Below are positions 17,747 through 26,216 of a stretch of 64,000 nt of DNA, piece by piece. Under the pieces are notes generated by a model. That model ran no database searches. It saw only the letters and a program-made list of their open reading frames with translations, and was not told the DNA's origin. Location: positions 4,356,501 through 4,420,500 of the forward strand of contig NZ_CP119421.1 of assembly GCF_030506305.1 (NCBI RefSeq), in the 5' to 3' direction. The stretch is from Porifericola rhodea. Its GTDB lineage: Bacteria; Bacteroidota; Bacteroidia; Cytophagales; Cyclobacteriaceae. Positions within the stretch are counted from its first letter, which is position 1. Each line of letters starts with the position of its first letter. A program made the position numbers and the translations under genes.

Positions 17747-18817
17747 ATGAGTAAGAGCAACAAAAACGAAACTACTGTAGGGGTAAAAGAAATAGCTCGT
17801 AGGGCTAACGTTTCCATTGCTACTGTGGATAGAGTTATTCACAACAGAACCGGAGTTTCTGAGAGCACTAAGAAAAAAATACAACAAATAATTAAGGAAA
17901 TTGATTATCAGCCTAATATCCTGGCAAGTCGCCTGGCATCTAGAAAAGTTTATGAGCTGGCTATTCTTATCCCTCATGTTTCTGAAGAAACTACTTACTG
18001 GAAAGCACCCCTTCAGGGCATAGAAAGAGCAGAACGTGAGATTAGTAAATACGGGATCAATATTCACAAGTATCTTTTTGATCTTAATAGCAAATCTTCT
18101 TTTGTTGAGATGAGTGAACAGATATTGCAGGAAGAGTTTGATGGAATTTTGTTAGCTCCCATCTTTATTGAAGAAGCTACAACTTTTGCAAAGGAATGTA
18201 AGGAGAAAAAAATACCGTACGTTTTTATAAATTCTGATATTCCTAATCTGGAAAGCCTCTGCTATATAGGTCCTGACTTACCTAAAAGTGGTTATTTAGT
18301 AGCCCATTTAATGAGTTATGCTATCCATCCGGAAGATAAAGTGCTGGTAGTTAACATATCAAAGGAAATTGACCAGCATCACCATCTGCTTAGAAAAGAG
18401 GAAGGATTCAGAGCTTATTTTGAAGACCATCATCTGGCTGTGCAGGTAGTAAAAGTTGATATTAAAAATACTGATTATGCTGTAATTGAAAAGGAGCTAA
18501 AGAATATATTTAAACAGCATCCTGATATTAAAGCAGTGTTTGCAACTAATTCCAGGGTAGGTAGAGTTGCCAGATTTTTTGAAGATACTAATCGTAAAGA
18601 TATTCTATTAGTAGGCTTTGATTTCTTACCAGATAATATTGAATACCTAAAAAGAGAAACTATCAACTTTTTAATTTGCCAGAAGCCGGAAGATCAGGCC
18701 TATCGTGGAATTATGGCATTGTATCAATATTTGGTAATGTCCTCTACAGCAGAAAAAGTTCACCATATGCCTATTGATATTATTACAAAGGAGAACTACG
18801 CCTACTATACTAATTAG
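17747..18817 (+). CDS. LacI-family transcriptional regulator
   Basis: A 356-residue repressor/activator. The LacI helix-turn-helix is at about 13-34 (VKEIARRANVSIATVDRVIHN), with the hinge region at about 45-65 (IDYQPNILASRLASRK), followed by a periplasmic-binding-protein-like ligand domain to the end. VDRVIHN replaces the usual VSRALN, a variant seen in the subgroup with sugar-binding type-4 ligand domains. It lies directly upstream of the catabolic cluster in the same orientation with a 127-bp gap, and the gap contains a TACGTA-centred dyad repeated before the second half of the cluster. It is therefore the likely local regulator; the inducer would be the cluster's substrate or an intermediate. 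Confidence 0.9.
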   Translation: MSKSNKNETTVGVKEIARRANVSIATVDRVIHNRTGVSESTKKKIQQIIKEIDYQPNILASRLASRKVYELAILIPHVSEETTYWKAPLQGIERAEREISKYGINIHKYLFDLNSKSSFVEMSEQILQEEFDGILLAPIFIEEATTFAKECKEKKIPYVFINSDIPNLESLCYIGPDLPKSGYLVAHLMSYAIHPEDKVLVVNISKEIDQHHHLLRKEEGFRAYFEDHHLAVQVVKVDIKNTDYAVIEKELKNIFKQHPDIKAVFATNSRVGRVARFFEDTNRKDILLVGFDFLPDNIEYLKRETINFLICQKPEDQAYRGIMALYQYLVMSSTAEKVHHMPIDIITKENYAYYTN

Positions 18818-18870
18818 CTTTGAATGAATATAAATGAAAAACTACTTTTAAATGTAAATAATATCTATAT

Positions 18871-18887
18871 ATTCGGGTACGTACACG
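18871..18887. promoter_or_regulatory. TACGTA-centred operator candidate, site 1
   Basis: ATTCGGGTACGTACACG contains an imperfect dyad: CGGGTACGTACACG matches its own complement at 12 of 14 bases. A near copy (16 of 17 bases) lies at 22710-22726. This site is 58-74 bp upstream of the first Gfo/Idh gene. LacI-family operators are typically dyads with a central CG, so the neighbouring LacI protein is the natural candidate. Confidence 0.6.
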
Positions 18888-18944
18888 CCTTGTATGATGC
18901 TTATATTTACTATATTTTAAACTACACAAACAACAACCATACTG

Positions 18945-20279
18945 ATGAATCAAACCATTAACCGACGAGACTTTGTCAAAAAAGCTTCTGCCAGCAGCCT
19001 GGGCTTGTCATTTTTAAGTAGTACTGCCCCTTTCATCAATAGCAAAAGTAATGCAAACGATAACATTCAAGTAGCTATAATGGGTACCAACAATAGGGGA
19101 AGTGCACTTGCCAAAGGCTTCGCAAAGTTAAAAGGAATAGAGGTTGGCTACATTTGCGATGTAGATGACCAGGCAATTAAAAAAGGAATGGACGCAACCG
19201 CGCAAGGAGGTCAGAAGAAAAAACCTAAGACTGAAAAGGATATCAGAAAGGTGCTTGATGATAAATCAGTAGATGCTATTGTAATTGCTGCCCCCGATCA
19301 TTGGCATGCTCCGGCAGCTATAATGGCTTTGCAAGCTGGTAAACATGTATATGTTGAAAAACCTTGTAGCCATAACCCTGAAGAAGGAGAAATGCTGGTA
19401 CAAGCTGCACAAAATTCAGATTTGATAGTCCAGATGGGAAACCAGCGTCGTTCGTGGCCTAAGGTGGTAGAAGGTATCGCTAAACTTAAAGATGGAGTTA
19501 TAGGCAGGGCTTATTATGCCAAAGCCTGGTATGCAAATAACAGACAACCTATCGGTTTTGGTAAAAATACTGCCGTACCTGCCGGATTAGATTACGAGCT
19601 CTGGCAGGGACCAGCACCCAGAAAAGCTTATCAGGATAATATTATCCATTATAACTGGCATTGGTTCTGGCATTGGGGTACCGGTGAGCTTTTAAATAAC
19701 GGCACACATTTTATTGATTTATGTCGCTGGGGACTGGAAGTTGACTACCCAAATCGCGTAAGCTCTGGAGGAGGGAGATATGCTTACAAGGATGATTGGG
19801 AAACGCCTGATACGCAAATCACTCACTATGATTTTGATGATCAAAAAAGTATTACCTGGGAAGGTAGAAGCTGTAATAGACAAAATATTGAAGGAATATC
19901 TGCCGGAGCTGCATTTCATGCAGAGAATGGTACGATGGTCATAGATGCCAATGGCTATCATATATACGACAATAATAATCAGTTGATAGAGAGCAGTACA
20001 TCTAGTAGCGCAACGGCTACAAATACTACTGGCCCAGGTTTTGATCTGGATCAGGATCATTTAGAAAATTTTAGAACCAGCATCATTAACAACAAACGCC
20101 CTGTTTCTTATATAGAGGATGCTAATATCAGTGTACATATTTGTCACCTAGGCAATATTGCTCACCGTGTAGGGCGTAGTTTGGAATGCAATCCTAGAAA
20201 TGGAAAAATAACCGGTGATGAAGAAGCGATGAAGCTTTGGGGCAGATCTTATGAAGCAGGCTGGAAACCCAGTGTTTAG
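18945..20279 (+). CDS. Tat-exported Gfo/Idh/MocA oxidoreductase
   Basis: A 444-residue NAD(P)-dependent sugar oxidoreductase. The N-terminus has twin arginines (NRRDFVKKASASS) and a hydrophobic core to about residue 32, so it is probably exported folded. The Rossmann motif is VAIMGTNNRGSALA near 44-57, and EKPCSHNPEEG near 139-149 is the family EKP block with the catalytic-region lysine. C-terminal sequence WHWFWHWGTGELLNNGTHFIDL is typical of the long Bacteroidota/Planctomycetes subgroup. Such enzymes oxidise or epimerise sugars using tightly held cofactor. It is the first gene after the operator candidate and starts the catabolic cluster. Confidence 0.88.
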   Translation: MNQTINRRDFVKKASASSLGLSFLSSTAPFINSKSNANDNIQVAIMGTNNRGSALAKGFAKLKGIEVGYICDVDDQAIKKGMDATAQGGQKKKPKTEKDIRKVLDDKSVDAIVIAAPDHWHAPAAIMALQAGKHVYVEKPCSHNPEEGEMLVQAAQNSDLIVQMGNQRRSWPKVVEGIAKLKDGVIGRAYYAKAWYANNRQPIGFGKNTAVPAGLDYELWQGPAPRKAYQDNIIHYNWHWFWHWGTGELLNNGTHFIDLCRWGLEVDYPNRVSSGGGRYAYKDDWETPDTQITHYDFDDQKSITWEGRSCNRQNIEGISAGAAFHAENGTMVIDANGYHIYDNNNQLIESSTSSSATATNTTGPGFDLDQDHLENFRTSIINNKRPVSYIEDANISVHICHLGNIAHRVGRSLECNPRNGKITGDEEAMKLWGRSYEAGWKPSV

Positions 20280-20324
20280 GTTTTCATACATATAACTAAT
20301 CGTACACAACTCTAAATAAAAAGT

Positions 20325-21353
20325 ATGCTCCTTAAGAGAAGAAATTTTATCAAAACTGCTGCTGCCTCTACTATAGGACTTGGTTTAAGCTCACAAACAC
20401 TTTCCATTCAAAATAATCCAACCAAAATATTAAAGGCAGGAATCATAGGTTTGGATACCTCACACAGCGTAGCATTTACTAAAGTATTGAATGATCCTGA
20501 TGTCAAGGATGACCTTAAAGGTATAAAAGTAGTCGCAGCTTATCCACATGGAAGCAAAGACATAGAAAGTAGTGTCAGTAGAATACCTAAATACACCGAA
20601 GAAATACAGGCGTATGGTGTTGAAATCGTAGATTCTATTGAAAAACTTCTGAACCTGGTAGATGTGGTATTGCTGGAAACTAATGATGGTCGTAGACATT
20701 TGGAGCAGGCAATGATGGTTTTTAAAGCAGCTAAGCCTGTTTTTATAGATAAACCAATAGCAGCATCTTTATCAGATACGATAGCAATTTTTGATGCCGC
20801 TGAAAAATACAATGTACCAGTATTTTCGGCCTCTTCTCTTCGTTATGCAAAAGATGCTCAGGCAGTACGAAGTGGCAAAAAAATAGGTAATGTTTTGGGA
20901 GCGGATACCTACAGTCCAGCTCATTTGGAAGAAACTCATCCTGATTTTTACTGGTATGGAGTCCACGGTGTAGAATTGTTGTATACGGTAATGAAAACGG
21001 GATGCAAAACAGTAAAAAGAAGCCATACAAAGGATATGGATGTAGTGGTAGGTCATTGGGATGGTGGTAGAATAGGCACTTTTAGAGGAATGCGAAAGGG
21101 TAAGCTGGATTATGGAGGAACAGCCTATGGGGAAAACGCAATTTCATCAGTAGGACCCTATGATGGTTATCGTCCTTTGGTCGTTGAGATTGTAAACTTT
21201 TTTAAAAGCGGTAAACCTCCGGTAGAGGCTAAAGAAACTATAGAAATCTTCGCTTTTATGGAAGCTGCAGATGAAAGTAAAAGACAGGGAGGGATTGAAA
21301 TCACGTTGGATTATGTCATGCAGAAAGCAATGGCAGGCATAAAAAGAAATTAA
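20325..21353 (+). CDS. Tat-exported Gfo/Idh/MocA oxidoreductase (GLDTSH type)
   Basis: A 342-residue oxidoreductase. The Tat signal is KRRNFIKTAAAST with a hydrophobic core to about residue 28. The Rossmann region reads AGIIGLDTSHSVAF, where the usual GxGxxG is replaced by GLDTSH, a recognised variant of the Gfo/Idh fold, so cofactor binding may be altered. FIDKPIAASLSD near 141-152 is the EKP-equivalent block. It follows the first Gfo/Idh gene after 45 bp and the enolase-superfamily gene follows after 11 bp. The likely role is a periplasmic step on the cluster's sugar substrate; the exact reaction is unknown. Confidence 0.85.
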   Translation: MLLKRRNFIKTAAASTIGLGLSSQTLSIQNNPTKILKAGIIGLDTSHSVAFTKVLNDPDVKDDLKGIKVVAAYPHGSKDIESSVSRIPKYTEEIQAYGVEIVDSIEKLLNLVDVVLLETNDGRRHLEQAMMVFKAAKPVFIDKPIAASLSDTIAIFDAAEKYNVPVFSASSLRYAKDAQAVRSGKKIGNVLGADTYSPAHLEETHPDFYWYGVHGVELLYTVMKTGCKTVKRSHTKDMDVVVGHWDGGRIGTFRGMRKGKLDYGGTAYGENAISSVGPYDGYRPLVVEIVNFFKSGKPPVEAKETIEIFAFMEAADESKRQGGIEITLDYVMQKAMAGIKRN

Positions 21354-21364
21354 GCTAGCTGTTT

Positions 21365-22651
21365 ATGTCTAAAAGCATACAAATTACAGACAGCTGGCTA
21401 AGATATGAAAAAGAAAATCTGATACGTCCCTTCGGTTTTAAAGGAGGGTATATCAATGAGTTATGGCAAAATGTATGTAGCTTAAAATCTTCCAATGGTG
21501 CGCAAAGCCTGGGCTTAGCGACTCAAAGTGTACTCTATGGTGATCCTAAAGTATTCACACGTTATGGGGAAAAAGAAGCCAATGAACTAATGCTTAAGGT
21601 CACTCGTCGGGCTATGGAACTAATCACTAATCAAACATGGGCAGATCCAATTGAGTGCCTAAATACGATATATCCTCAACTCTACTTAGATTCTTGTAAA
21701 ATTACAGGTGAGCCTGATTTGCATCTTAACTTTGTACATAATGCATTGGTAAGTGTAGATCATGCCTGCTGGCTACTTTACGCCTTTACTCATAATTTAA
21801 GTGATTTTATGTCAATGATACCTAAAGCTTATCATGCCGCCTTAGGAGAGAGGCACGAAAAGATAGCGATAATGTATCAGGTGCCCTATGGTATGCCATT
21901 ATCTGAAGTAGAAAGAGCTGTAGAAAAAGGTTATTTTATCATAAAAATTAAGCTAGGTCAGGCAGGTAGCGAAGATGAAATGTTACAGAAAGATCTGAAT
22001 CGGATCAGTGAAATTCATCAGCTATTAAAAGAAAAGCATACACAACACCATCAAATTTGGTATACCCTTGACGCTAATGGCAGGTATCAGCACAAAGACA
22101 GCATTGAACGCATTATTAAATTCCTTCATCAAATAAAAGCGCATGAGCGAGTTCTTTTTTTTGAAGAACCCCTGAATGAAAACAATAAGGAAAGTGTAAA
22201 GAATCTTGATCTGAATATGGCCGCAGACGAAAGTCTACACAACTTACTAAGTGCTAAGCAACGTATTGCGCAAGGCTACAGTACATTTGTTTTAAAATCT
22301 GTCGCCAAAACTTTGAGCCTGACACTTCAGATAGCCAGGCTTGCCTACGATAATCATATAAAATGTGCTTGTGCTGATTTAACAGTAAACCCTGTGCTTA
22401 TGAGCTGGCATCAGAATCTTGCCGCACGTCTACCATCTTTTCCTGGTCTGGAAGGTATGGGCTTGATGGAAACTAATGGAGATATGAACTACAAACGTTG
22501 GTCTCAGATGCTAAGCTATCACCCATGCTACAATGTAAGCTGGTTACAGCATACAGAAGGTCTGTTTCATTTAACGGATGACTTTTATAGTAAGAGTGGG
22601 GGGATATTTTTTACTCCGCATCACTATCATCAGTTGCTTAGTGAAGTTTAA
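21365..22651 (+). CDS. enolase-superfamily enzyme (mandelate racemase/MLE type)
   Basis: A 428-residue cytosolic enzyme that would abstract a proton alpha to a carboxylate, as acid-sugar dehydratases and epimerases do. Barrel residues are visible: KIK with Lys194 and Lys196, metal ligands Asp236 (LDANG), Glu267/Glu268 (FFEEPL) and Asp288 (AADES), and a second-face lysine at 311 (FVLKSVAKT). The Lys pair on both faces fits the muconate-lactonising/dipeptide-epimerase branch better than the His-Asp mandelate branch. No signal peptide. It starts 11 bp after the second Gfo/Idh gene. Combined with the DHDPS-family gene it suggests dehydration of a sugar acid followed by aldol cleavage. The specific substrate is unassigned. 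Confidence 0.82.
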   Translation: MSKSIQITDSWLRYEKENLIRPFGFKGGYINELWQNVCSLKSSNGAQSLGLATQSVLYGDPKVFTRYGEKEANELMLKVTRRAMELITNQTWADPIECLNTIYPQLYLDSCKITGEPDLHLNFVHNALVSVDHACWLLYAFTHNLSDFMSMIPKAYHAALGERHEKIAIMYQVPYGMPLSEVERAVEKGYFIIKIKLGQAGSEDEMLQKDLNRISEIHQLLKEKHTQHHQIWYTLDANGRYQHKDSIERIIKFLHQIKAHERVLFFEEPLNENNKESVKNLDLNMAADESLHNLLSAKQRIAQGYSTFVLKSVAKTLSLTLQIARLAYDNHIKCACADLTVNPVLMSWHQNLAARLPSFPGLEGMGLMETNGDMNYKRWSQMLSYHPCYNVSWLQHTEGLFHLTDDFYSKSGGIFFTPHHYHQLLSEV

Positions 22652-22709
22652 TGATGCTTTATAGAATTATTGCCTGTGAATACTTTTGATTATAAATTCT
22701 TATCCTTAC

Positions 22710-22726
22710 ATTCGGTTACGTACACG
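22710..22726. promoter_or_regulatory. TACGTA-centred operator candidate, site 2
   Basis: ATTCGGTTACGTACACG is nearly identical (16 of 17) to the site at 18871-18887. It sits in the 230-bp gap that divides the cluster, 156-172 bp upstream of the Nramp-like gene. It suggests a second promoter under the same regulator. Confidence 0.6.
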
Positions 22727-22881
22727 TATAAAATTTTGTGTCGTACTTACTAACAATTACTCAATCAGGAAATTATAGCTAAATAGGTGAGCCTCTTTAA
22801 TCGGCTATACTTATTTAAAGCAGTATACTACCTATGGCAGGGGTAATCCTTTTGCTATAGACACTAACTTATAGCTATTTC

Positions 22882-24114
22882 ATGAATACAACGACCGAAC
22901 AGCTGCCACTGAGCAAACGTATTAAAGATATATTTAAATATGTAGGGCCTGGAATTATCACCGCCGCCCTTGTATTTGGACCAGGAAGCCTAACGATCAC
23001 CTCAAAGCTTGGTTCTCTATTCGCCTTTCAGCATATTTGGGTAATATGTTTAGCCATATTTTTTATGGCAGTGTTTACAGAAATGGGAGCTCGCATAGGA
23101 GTAGTTACAAACGACTCTCTTTTACAAACCATTAAAACCAAATGGGGAAAAGCAACTTCAATTGGATTAGGCATTGGTATTTTTGCTATCACAGCTTCTT
23201 TTCAGGCGGGAAATACCATTGGAGCCAGCCTGGCATTTGCCGAACTCTTTCATACCTCAATTGAACCCTGGCTTGTATCCTTTACCCTTTTAGGTATCAG
23301 CCTGCTTTTCTACCGTTCATTCTATCAAATTTTAGAAAAACTGATGATCGCCCTGGTAGGGTTAATGTTACTCTCTTTCCTCATTACTTTAATTTTAATA
23401 CAGCCTAAGCTATCCTCTTTGGGTTCTGGGCTACTACCATCCATACCTGCCGGATCCGAAGTGCTAACTATTGCTTTGGTTGCTTCCAGCTTTTCAGTAG
23501 TAGGAGCATTTTACCAGTCATATCTGGTGAAAGAAAAACAGTGGAAAATTGGTCAGATTTATCAGGCCAAAAAAGAGGCTGTAGCTGGCGTAATGATCTT
23601 AGGAACTATTTCACTCTTTATTCTGATCAACGCTGCAAGCATTTTATTCCCTCGCGGTATCAATGTGAGTTCTGCTACCGACATGGGACTAGCTTTAGAA
23701 CCCCTCTATGGCAGTACGGCTACGCTCATTTTTATGCTGGGCTTATTTGGAGCCTCCTTTTCGTCCCTGATAGGGAATGCAACAATAGGTGGGTCGTTAG
23801 TATCTGACGCTTTTTCATTAGGTAACGAACTTCGTTCGCCGGGCCTGCGAGCCATGATTGTTCTGGTAATGATTATTGGCGCAAGCATCGCCCTGATCTT
23901 TGGAAGCCTGCCTCTTGAACTGATCATTTTCGCACAGGCTATCACCATTATTATTGCTCCTTTAGTAGGTCTGGCACTGCTTCTCATTGCTAATGATACG
24001 CAACTGATGGGCACACACAAAAATACATTCGCACAAAACCTAAAAAGTATACTCGGACTTGTACTGCTCCTGTGTTTGTCAGGTAGTCAGCTGTACTTTC
24101 AATTCATACAATAA
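22882..24114 (+). CDS. Nramp-like transporter lacking the metal-site motifs
   Basis: A 410-residue, 10-11 helix protein with the Nramp fold signature: KYVGPGIITAALVFGPGS at about 19-36 lines up with the usual GPGFLVAVGYMDPGN. Here the DPGN motif is GPGS (Gly33 and Ser36 replace the metal-ligating Asp and Asn). In the sixth helix the MPHN motif is replaced by SVVG at about 205-208, in SSFSVVGAFYQSYLV. Both metal-coordinating sites of classical Mn/Fe transporters are therefore missing. It is embedded in a catabolic operon: the epimerase gene starts 2 bp after it. Inference: it may move an organic or other substrate. It is likely to be labelled a divalent metal transporter automatically, which would be doubtful. 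Confidence 0.82.
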   Translation: MNTTTEQLPLSKRIKDIFKYVGPGIITAALVFGPGSLTITSKLGSLFAFQHIWVICLAIFFMAVFTEMGARIGVVTNDSLLQTIKTKWGKATSIGLGIGIFAITASFQAGNTIGASLAFAELFHTSIEPWLVSFTLLGISLLFYRSFYQILEKLMIALVGLMLLSFLITLILIQPKLSSLGSGLLPSIPAGSEVLTIALVASSFSVVGAFYQSYLVKEKQWKIGQIYQAKKEAVAGVMILGTISLFILINAASILFPRGINVSSATDMGLALEPLYGSTATLIFMLGLFGASFSSLIGNATIGGSLVSDAFSLGNELRSPGLRAMIVLVMIIGASIALIFGSLPLELIIFAQAITIIIAPLVGLALLLIANDTQLMGTHKNTFAQNLKSILGLVLLLCLSGSQLYFQFIQ

Positions 24115-24116
24115 AC

Positions 24117-25133
24117 ATGATAGATTTAAGTAAATTAGAATACGACCTACTGGCTCCCAGTCAGGCATTAATCTCTGACTTCAGTACGCTAGAAGGAGAT
24201 TTGATGATACTGGGTGTTGGGGGTAAAATGGGACCTAGCCTGGCTCGGCTGGCAAAAAGAGCCTTAGCAGAAGCCGGGAAAAATAATGAAGTAATTGGTG
24301 TATCACGCTTCTCTAATGCTGACGCACAGCAGGACCTGGAGGATGCGGGCATAAAGACGATTAAAGCGGATTTGCTAAATGAGCAGGAGCTACAAGCCCT
24401 GCCAGAGGTGAAAAACATAATTTATATGGCAGGTACAAAGTTTGGTACCAGCGGAAATGAGTCTTTTACCTGGGCCATGAATGCCTATTTGCCAGGAAGG
24501 GTAGCCGAAAAGTTTAAAAACTCCAGAATTGTAGCTTTTTCTACCGGAAATATATACCCATACGTACCAGTATTTTCTGGTGGAGCAGATGAAGAAACCA
24601 AACCTGGCCCGGTAGGGGAGTATGCTCAATCCTGTTTGGGCAGAGAAAGAATTTTTGAACACTTCTCTAAAAAATACGAAACCCCGGTACTCATTTATCG
24701 GCTCAACTATGCAGTAGATTTTCGTTATGGCGTACTTTTAGAACTTGCTAAGTCAGTATTGGAAAGTAAAACTATAGACCTTAATTCTGGTCATGTGAAT
24801 GTTATATGGCAGGGAGACGCGAATGAGTATGCGCTAAGATCACTAAAATACTGCGAAAGTCCGGCCAGACTTCTGAATATTACTGGTCCGGAAACGGTAC
24901 CTATCCGCTGGGCTGCCAGTGAGTTTGCAAAACATTTTAATAAAGAAGTCCGCTTTGTGGGGGAAGAACAGCCTATGGCATTACTCAACAATGCTTCTAC
25001 CGCACATCAGCTTTTTGGTTACCCCAGAGTAAGTTTAAAAGAGATGATTAGAATATTAGCAGAGTGGATTTTGAACGACGGAGAAACTATCAACAAACCT
25101 ACACATTTTCAGGAAAGAACAGGTGCTTATTAA
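24117..25133 (+). CDS. NAD-dependent epimerase/dehydratase (extended SDR-like)
   Basis: A 338-residue Rossmann-fold protein. The dinucleotide motif is GVGGKMGPSLARLA at about 33-46, and VIGVSRFSN (about 60-68) ends the second strand. VAFSTGNIYPYVP near 141-153 carries the Ser-Tyr region of extended SDR enzymes. The tail (FGYPRVSLKEMIRILAEWIL) matches UDP-sugar epimerase-like proteins. No signal peptide. It lies 2 bp after the Nramp-like gene and 1 bp before the DHDPS-family gene, so the three are one transcript. The likely role is oxidation or epimerisation of a sugar or sugar acid in the pathway. Confidence 0.82.
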   Translation: MIDLSKLEYDLLAPSQALISDFSTLEGDLMILGVGGKMGPSLARLAKRALAEAGKNNEVIGVSRFSNADAQQDLEDAGIKTIKADLLNEQELQALPEVKNIIYMAGTKFGTSGNESFTWAMNAYLPGRVAEKFKNSRIVAFSTGNIYPYVPVFSGGADEETKPGPVGEYAQSCLGRERIFEHFSKKYETPVLIYRLNYAVDFRYGVLLELAKSVLESKTIDLNSGHVNVIWQGDANEYALRSLKYCESPARLLNITGPETVPIRWAASEFAKHFNKEVRFVGEEQPMALLNNASTAHQLFGYPRVSLKEMIRILAEWILNDGETINKPTHFQERTGAY

Positions 25134-25134
25134 T

Positions 25135-26214
25135 ATGAAACAACTAACTCAGGACACCGAAAAGCTTCTGACAGAAGGTACAGTTATACCTGCGCACCCA
25201 TTAGCACTTAACAGTAAGCGTCAGATGGATGAACAAAGGCAAAGAGCTTTAACTCGTTATTATATGGATAGCGGAGCCGGCGGCATTGCTGTAGGAGTAC
25301 ATACAACCCAGTTTGAAATCAGAGACAAACAATATCAATTATATGAGCCTGTTTTACGTATGGCAGCCGAAGAAGTAAATCAAGCCCAATTAAACAGACC
25401 TTTTATTAAAGTAGCAGGCGTAGCGGGCCCGACCGAACAGGCCTGTGCAGAAGCTACTTTGGCTGCCGAACTAGGCTATGACCTAGTATTGTTAAGCAAT
25501 GGTGGCCTGGCAGAACTTAGCGAAAAACAGTTAATACAACGTACAGAGAAAGTTGCTGAAATTATGCCGGTGTTTGGCTTTTACCTGCAGCCTGCTGTAG
25601 GTGGTAAAGTTCTCAGTTTTGACTTCTGGAAAGATTTTGCGGATATCCAAAACGTCAAAGCGATTAAGATGGCTCCTTTCAATCGCTATCAGACGCTTGA
25701 TGTAGTACGTGCTGTTTGTCACTCTTCTCGTTTTCAGGAGATAACGCTATACACTGGCAATGATGATAATATTGTAGCCGACCTGCTCACCCGCTACCAA
25801 TTTATTGTAAAGGGTGCTAAGAGGGAAAAAGAAATTGTAGGAGGCCTGCTGGGACATTGGGCAGTCTGGACGCAAAAAGCGGTTGAGCTCTTGGAAGAAA
25901 TTAAAGGCATAAAAAACTCCGGAGCTTCATTTCCTGCTGCCATGCTCACTAAAAACATTGCAGTAACCGATACTAATGCAGCTTTTTTTGATGCTGCCAA
26001 TCATTTTAAAGGTTGTATTGCCGGCATACATGAAGTATTAAGAAGACAGGGCCTGCTGGAAAGTACCTGGTGTCTTAATCCTGATGAAAGATTATCTGAA
26101 GGACAGTATGAGGAAATAAGTCGGGTATACCAGCAATATCCTGAACTTAATGATGATGCTTTTGTGCAGGCTCATTTAGCAAAATGGCTGGGTCAATCGC
26201 TTAAAGAAGCTTAA
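25135..26214 (+). CDS. DHDPS/N-acetylneuraminate-lyase-family aldolase
   Basis: A 359-residue class I aldolase-fold protein, longer than the usual 290-310 residues. Tyr150 in GFYLQPAVGG and the Schiff-base lysine Lys178 in AIKMAPFNRY are the expected catalytic residues; SGAGGIAVGVHTTQFE near 46-61 matches the family's GTTGE region only loosely. The frame runs back to a GTG at 25123 overlapping the epimerase stop, but the ATG at 25135, one base after that stop, is preferred. The family joins or splits pyruvate and an aldehyde. With the enolase-superfamily enzyme in the same cluster, cleavage of a 2-keto-3-deoxy sugar acid is a reasonable inference. Dihydrodipicolinate synthesis itself is unlikely in this context. 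Confidence 0.82.
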   Translation: MKQLTQDTEKLLTEGTVIPAHPLALNSKRQMDEQRQRALTRYYMDSGAGGIAVGVHTTQFEIRDKQYQLYEPVLRMAAEEVNQAQLNRPFIKVAGVAGPTEQACAEATLAAELGYDLVLLSNGGLAELSEKQLIQRTEKVAEIMPVFGFYLQPAVGGKVLSFDFWKDFADIQNVKAIKMAPFNRYQTLDVVRAVCHSSRFQEITLYTGNDDNIVADLLTRYQFIVKGAKREKEIVGGLLGHWAVWTQKAVELLEEIKGIKNSGASFPAAMLTKNIAVTDTNAAFFDAANHFKGCIAGIHEVLRRQGLLESTWCLNPDERLSEGQYEEISRVYQQYPELNDDAFVQAHLAKWLGQSLKEA

Positions 26215-26216
26215 TA

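Noticed and set aside
22882-24114. Classical Mn/Fe Nramp transporter (MntH)
   Set aside because: The DPGN and MPHN metal-binding motifs are replaced by GPGS and SVVG.
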